Origin: Rahnella aceris
GTDB lineage: Bacteria; Pseudomonadota; Gammaproteobacteria; Enterobacterales; Enterobacteriaceae
DNA: 64,000 bases
Reading direction: 5' to 3'
NCBI RefSeq assembly: GCF_011684115.1
Contig: NZ_JAADJV010000003.1
Span: 62,001-126,000 of the forward strand
Shown here piece by piece: positions 63,484 through 64,000 of the stretch (its first letter is position 1; every line of letters begins with the position of its first letter). A model generated the notes under the pieces. It had not been told where the DNA came from. It worked only from the letters and a program-made list of their open reading frames with translations, and made no database searches. A program made the translations under genes and the position numbers.

Positions 63484-63957
63484 TTACTCACTGCGCTCAA
63501 AGAGAGTCCTGAATATCTGCTGAGAAACCGGCACCAGCCCGACTTTCAGGCCAAATGGTCTAAACAGTTTGTTGATGATGTCAGGCGTGTAATTTCCCTT
63601 ATCATTTTCCACTTCTGATAGCGTCTTACGTGACACTGTCACTAGTTTCCCAAAGGCGTCTTGTTTTAACCCCAGCACCGTAATCCTCAGTGCTTTTAGT
63701 GCTTGTCCCTGCGTGATTTCACCCAAAAGTAACGCCCGCATGATGTCGAGCCGGGCTTGATTTCGGTCATTGGTGCTGACGGGTTTTGTCAGGTTCGACA
63801 CTCTTCGCTGGGCTTGTTTTTTTCCCGTGGAAGATGTTTCTTCCTGAGCCAGCATTTGTCCGGCGTCACGCCGCACATGATTCGCCTCATTTTGTTTAGC
63901 CCGTATTTTATCAATGGTATTTCTCGCAGAGTTTGCGGCAATCTCTGGTTCTTTCAT
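63484..63957 (-). CDS. XRE/HipB-type helix-turn-helix protein
   Basis: A 157-residue protein. A long charged N-terminal region (residues 1-65, rich in Lys, Arg, Gln and Asn) precedes a helix-turn-helix domain at about 85-140 (LGLKQDAFGKLVTVSRKTLSEVENDKGNYTPDIINKLFRPFGLKVGLVP) typical of HipB-like and Xre regulators. It may pair with a toxin gene beyond the window end; none is visible here. Confidence 0.75.
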   Translation of the reverse strand: MKEPEIAANSARNTIDKIRAKQNEANHVRRDAGQMLAQEETSSTGKKQAQRRVSNLTKPVSTNDRNQARLDIMRALLLGEITQGQALKALRITVLGLKQDAFGKLVTVSRKTLSEVENDKGNYTPDIINKLFRPFGLKVGLVPVSQQIFRTLFERSE

Positions 63958-64000
63958 AACAACCCCCAGCGGCGTAACTTTTCAGGAATAAAACTGAAAC

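Overview
The window looks like chromosomal DNA of a Yersiniaceae-type enterobacterium (Rahnella, Rouxiella, Ewingella or Serratia relatives). It carries enterobacterial gene types (membrane glucose dehydrogenase, ExoX, a sucrose scr regulon, YqjH/YqjI, PqiABC, a BamA copy, a Gdx/SugE pump) in an order unlike E. coli. No rRNA, tRNA, CRISPR array, intact insertion sequence or prophage was seen. Most of it is metabolic, transport and regulatory accessory DNA made of small operons, each with its own regulator.

Layout. 1-3.2 kb: the end of a TonB-dependent receptor, the PQQ glucose dehydrogenase gcd, and a hexapeptide-repeat acyltransferase. 3.3-9.8 kb: a patchy segment with three damaged genes (a frameshifted ORF at 3324-3745, a LysR gene without its DNA-binding end, and the tail of a HAD phosphatase), an AraC-controlled SDR/VOC/saccharopine-dehydrogenase-like operon, a lipoprotein and a DUF1272 protein. 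9.4-13.7 kb: VOC protein and WYL regulator, a DHA2 drug-type exporter divergent from a LysR gene, and exoX. 14.0-20.6 kb: an enolase-superfamily enzyme with a full Dpp/Opp-type ABC importer behind a near-perfect CRP site. 20.6-21.0 kb: a broken VgrG-like gene containing a 17-copy GCTGCC hexanucleotide tract. 21.3-22.2 kb: a MarR-GNAT fusion. 22.3-28.4 kb: a five-gene metal/opine-type ABC importer with a fused double permease and an internal MFS exporter, preceded by a good candidate Zur box. 28.7-35.4 kb: the sucrose regulon scrR-scrB-scrA-scrY with divergent scrK. 35.6-38.0 kb: a second-locus BamA paralogue. 38.2-45.0 kb: an MsrB, then an RND efflux system with its PadR regulator. 45.2-52.9 kb: a PqiABC-like MCE lipid-transport operon with PqiA split into two genes, a Fur-box-preceded heme-type TonB receptor, and a TetR regulator. 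53.0-54.3 kb: yqjH-yqjI. 54.4-55.4 kb: a ParD-like/methionine aminopeptidase pair. 55.6-60.2 kb: a lipoprotein, an MXKDX repeat protein, a molybdopterin oxidoreductase with its cytochrome b, and a two-component system. 60.4-63.0 kb: a UbiD-family decarboxylase and a LysR regulator. 63.0-64.0 kb: a guanidine-II riboswitch in front of a guanidinium exporter, then an XRE regulator.

The strongest new observations are regulatory. One 17-bp palindrome lies just downstream of the -10 region both of the TetR gene and of the PqiABC-like operon 3 kb away, linking them across the intervening receptor gene. One 12-bp palindrome (AAGATATATCTT) lies over both PadR promoters, linking the RND pump with iron/nickel-type YqjH/YqjI control. 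A Zur-type site precedes the metallophore-like importer. A sigma-E-like promoter precedes the BamA paralogue. All of these are read by eye and need computational or experimental confirmation.
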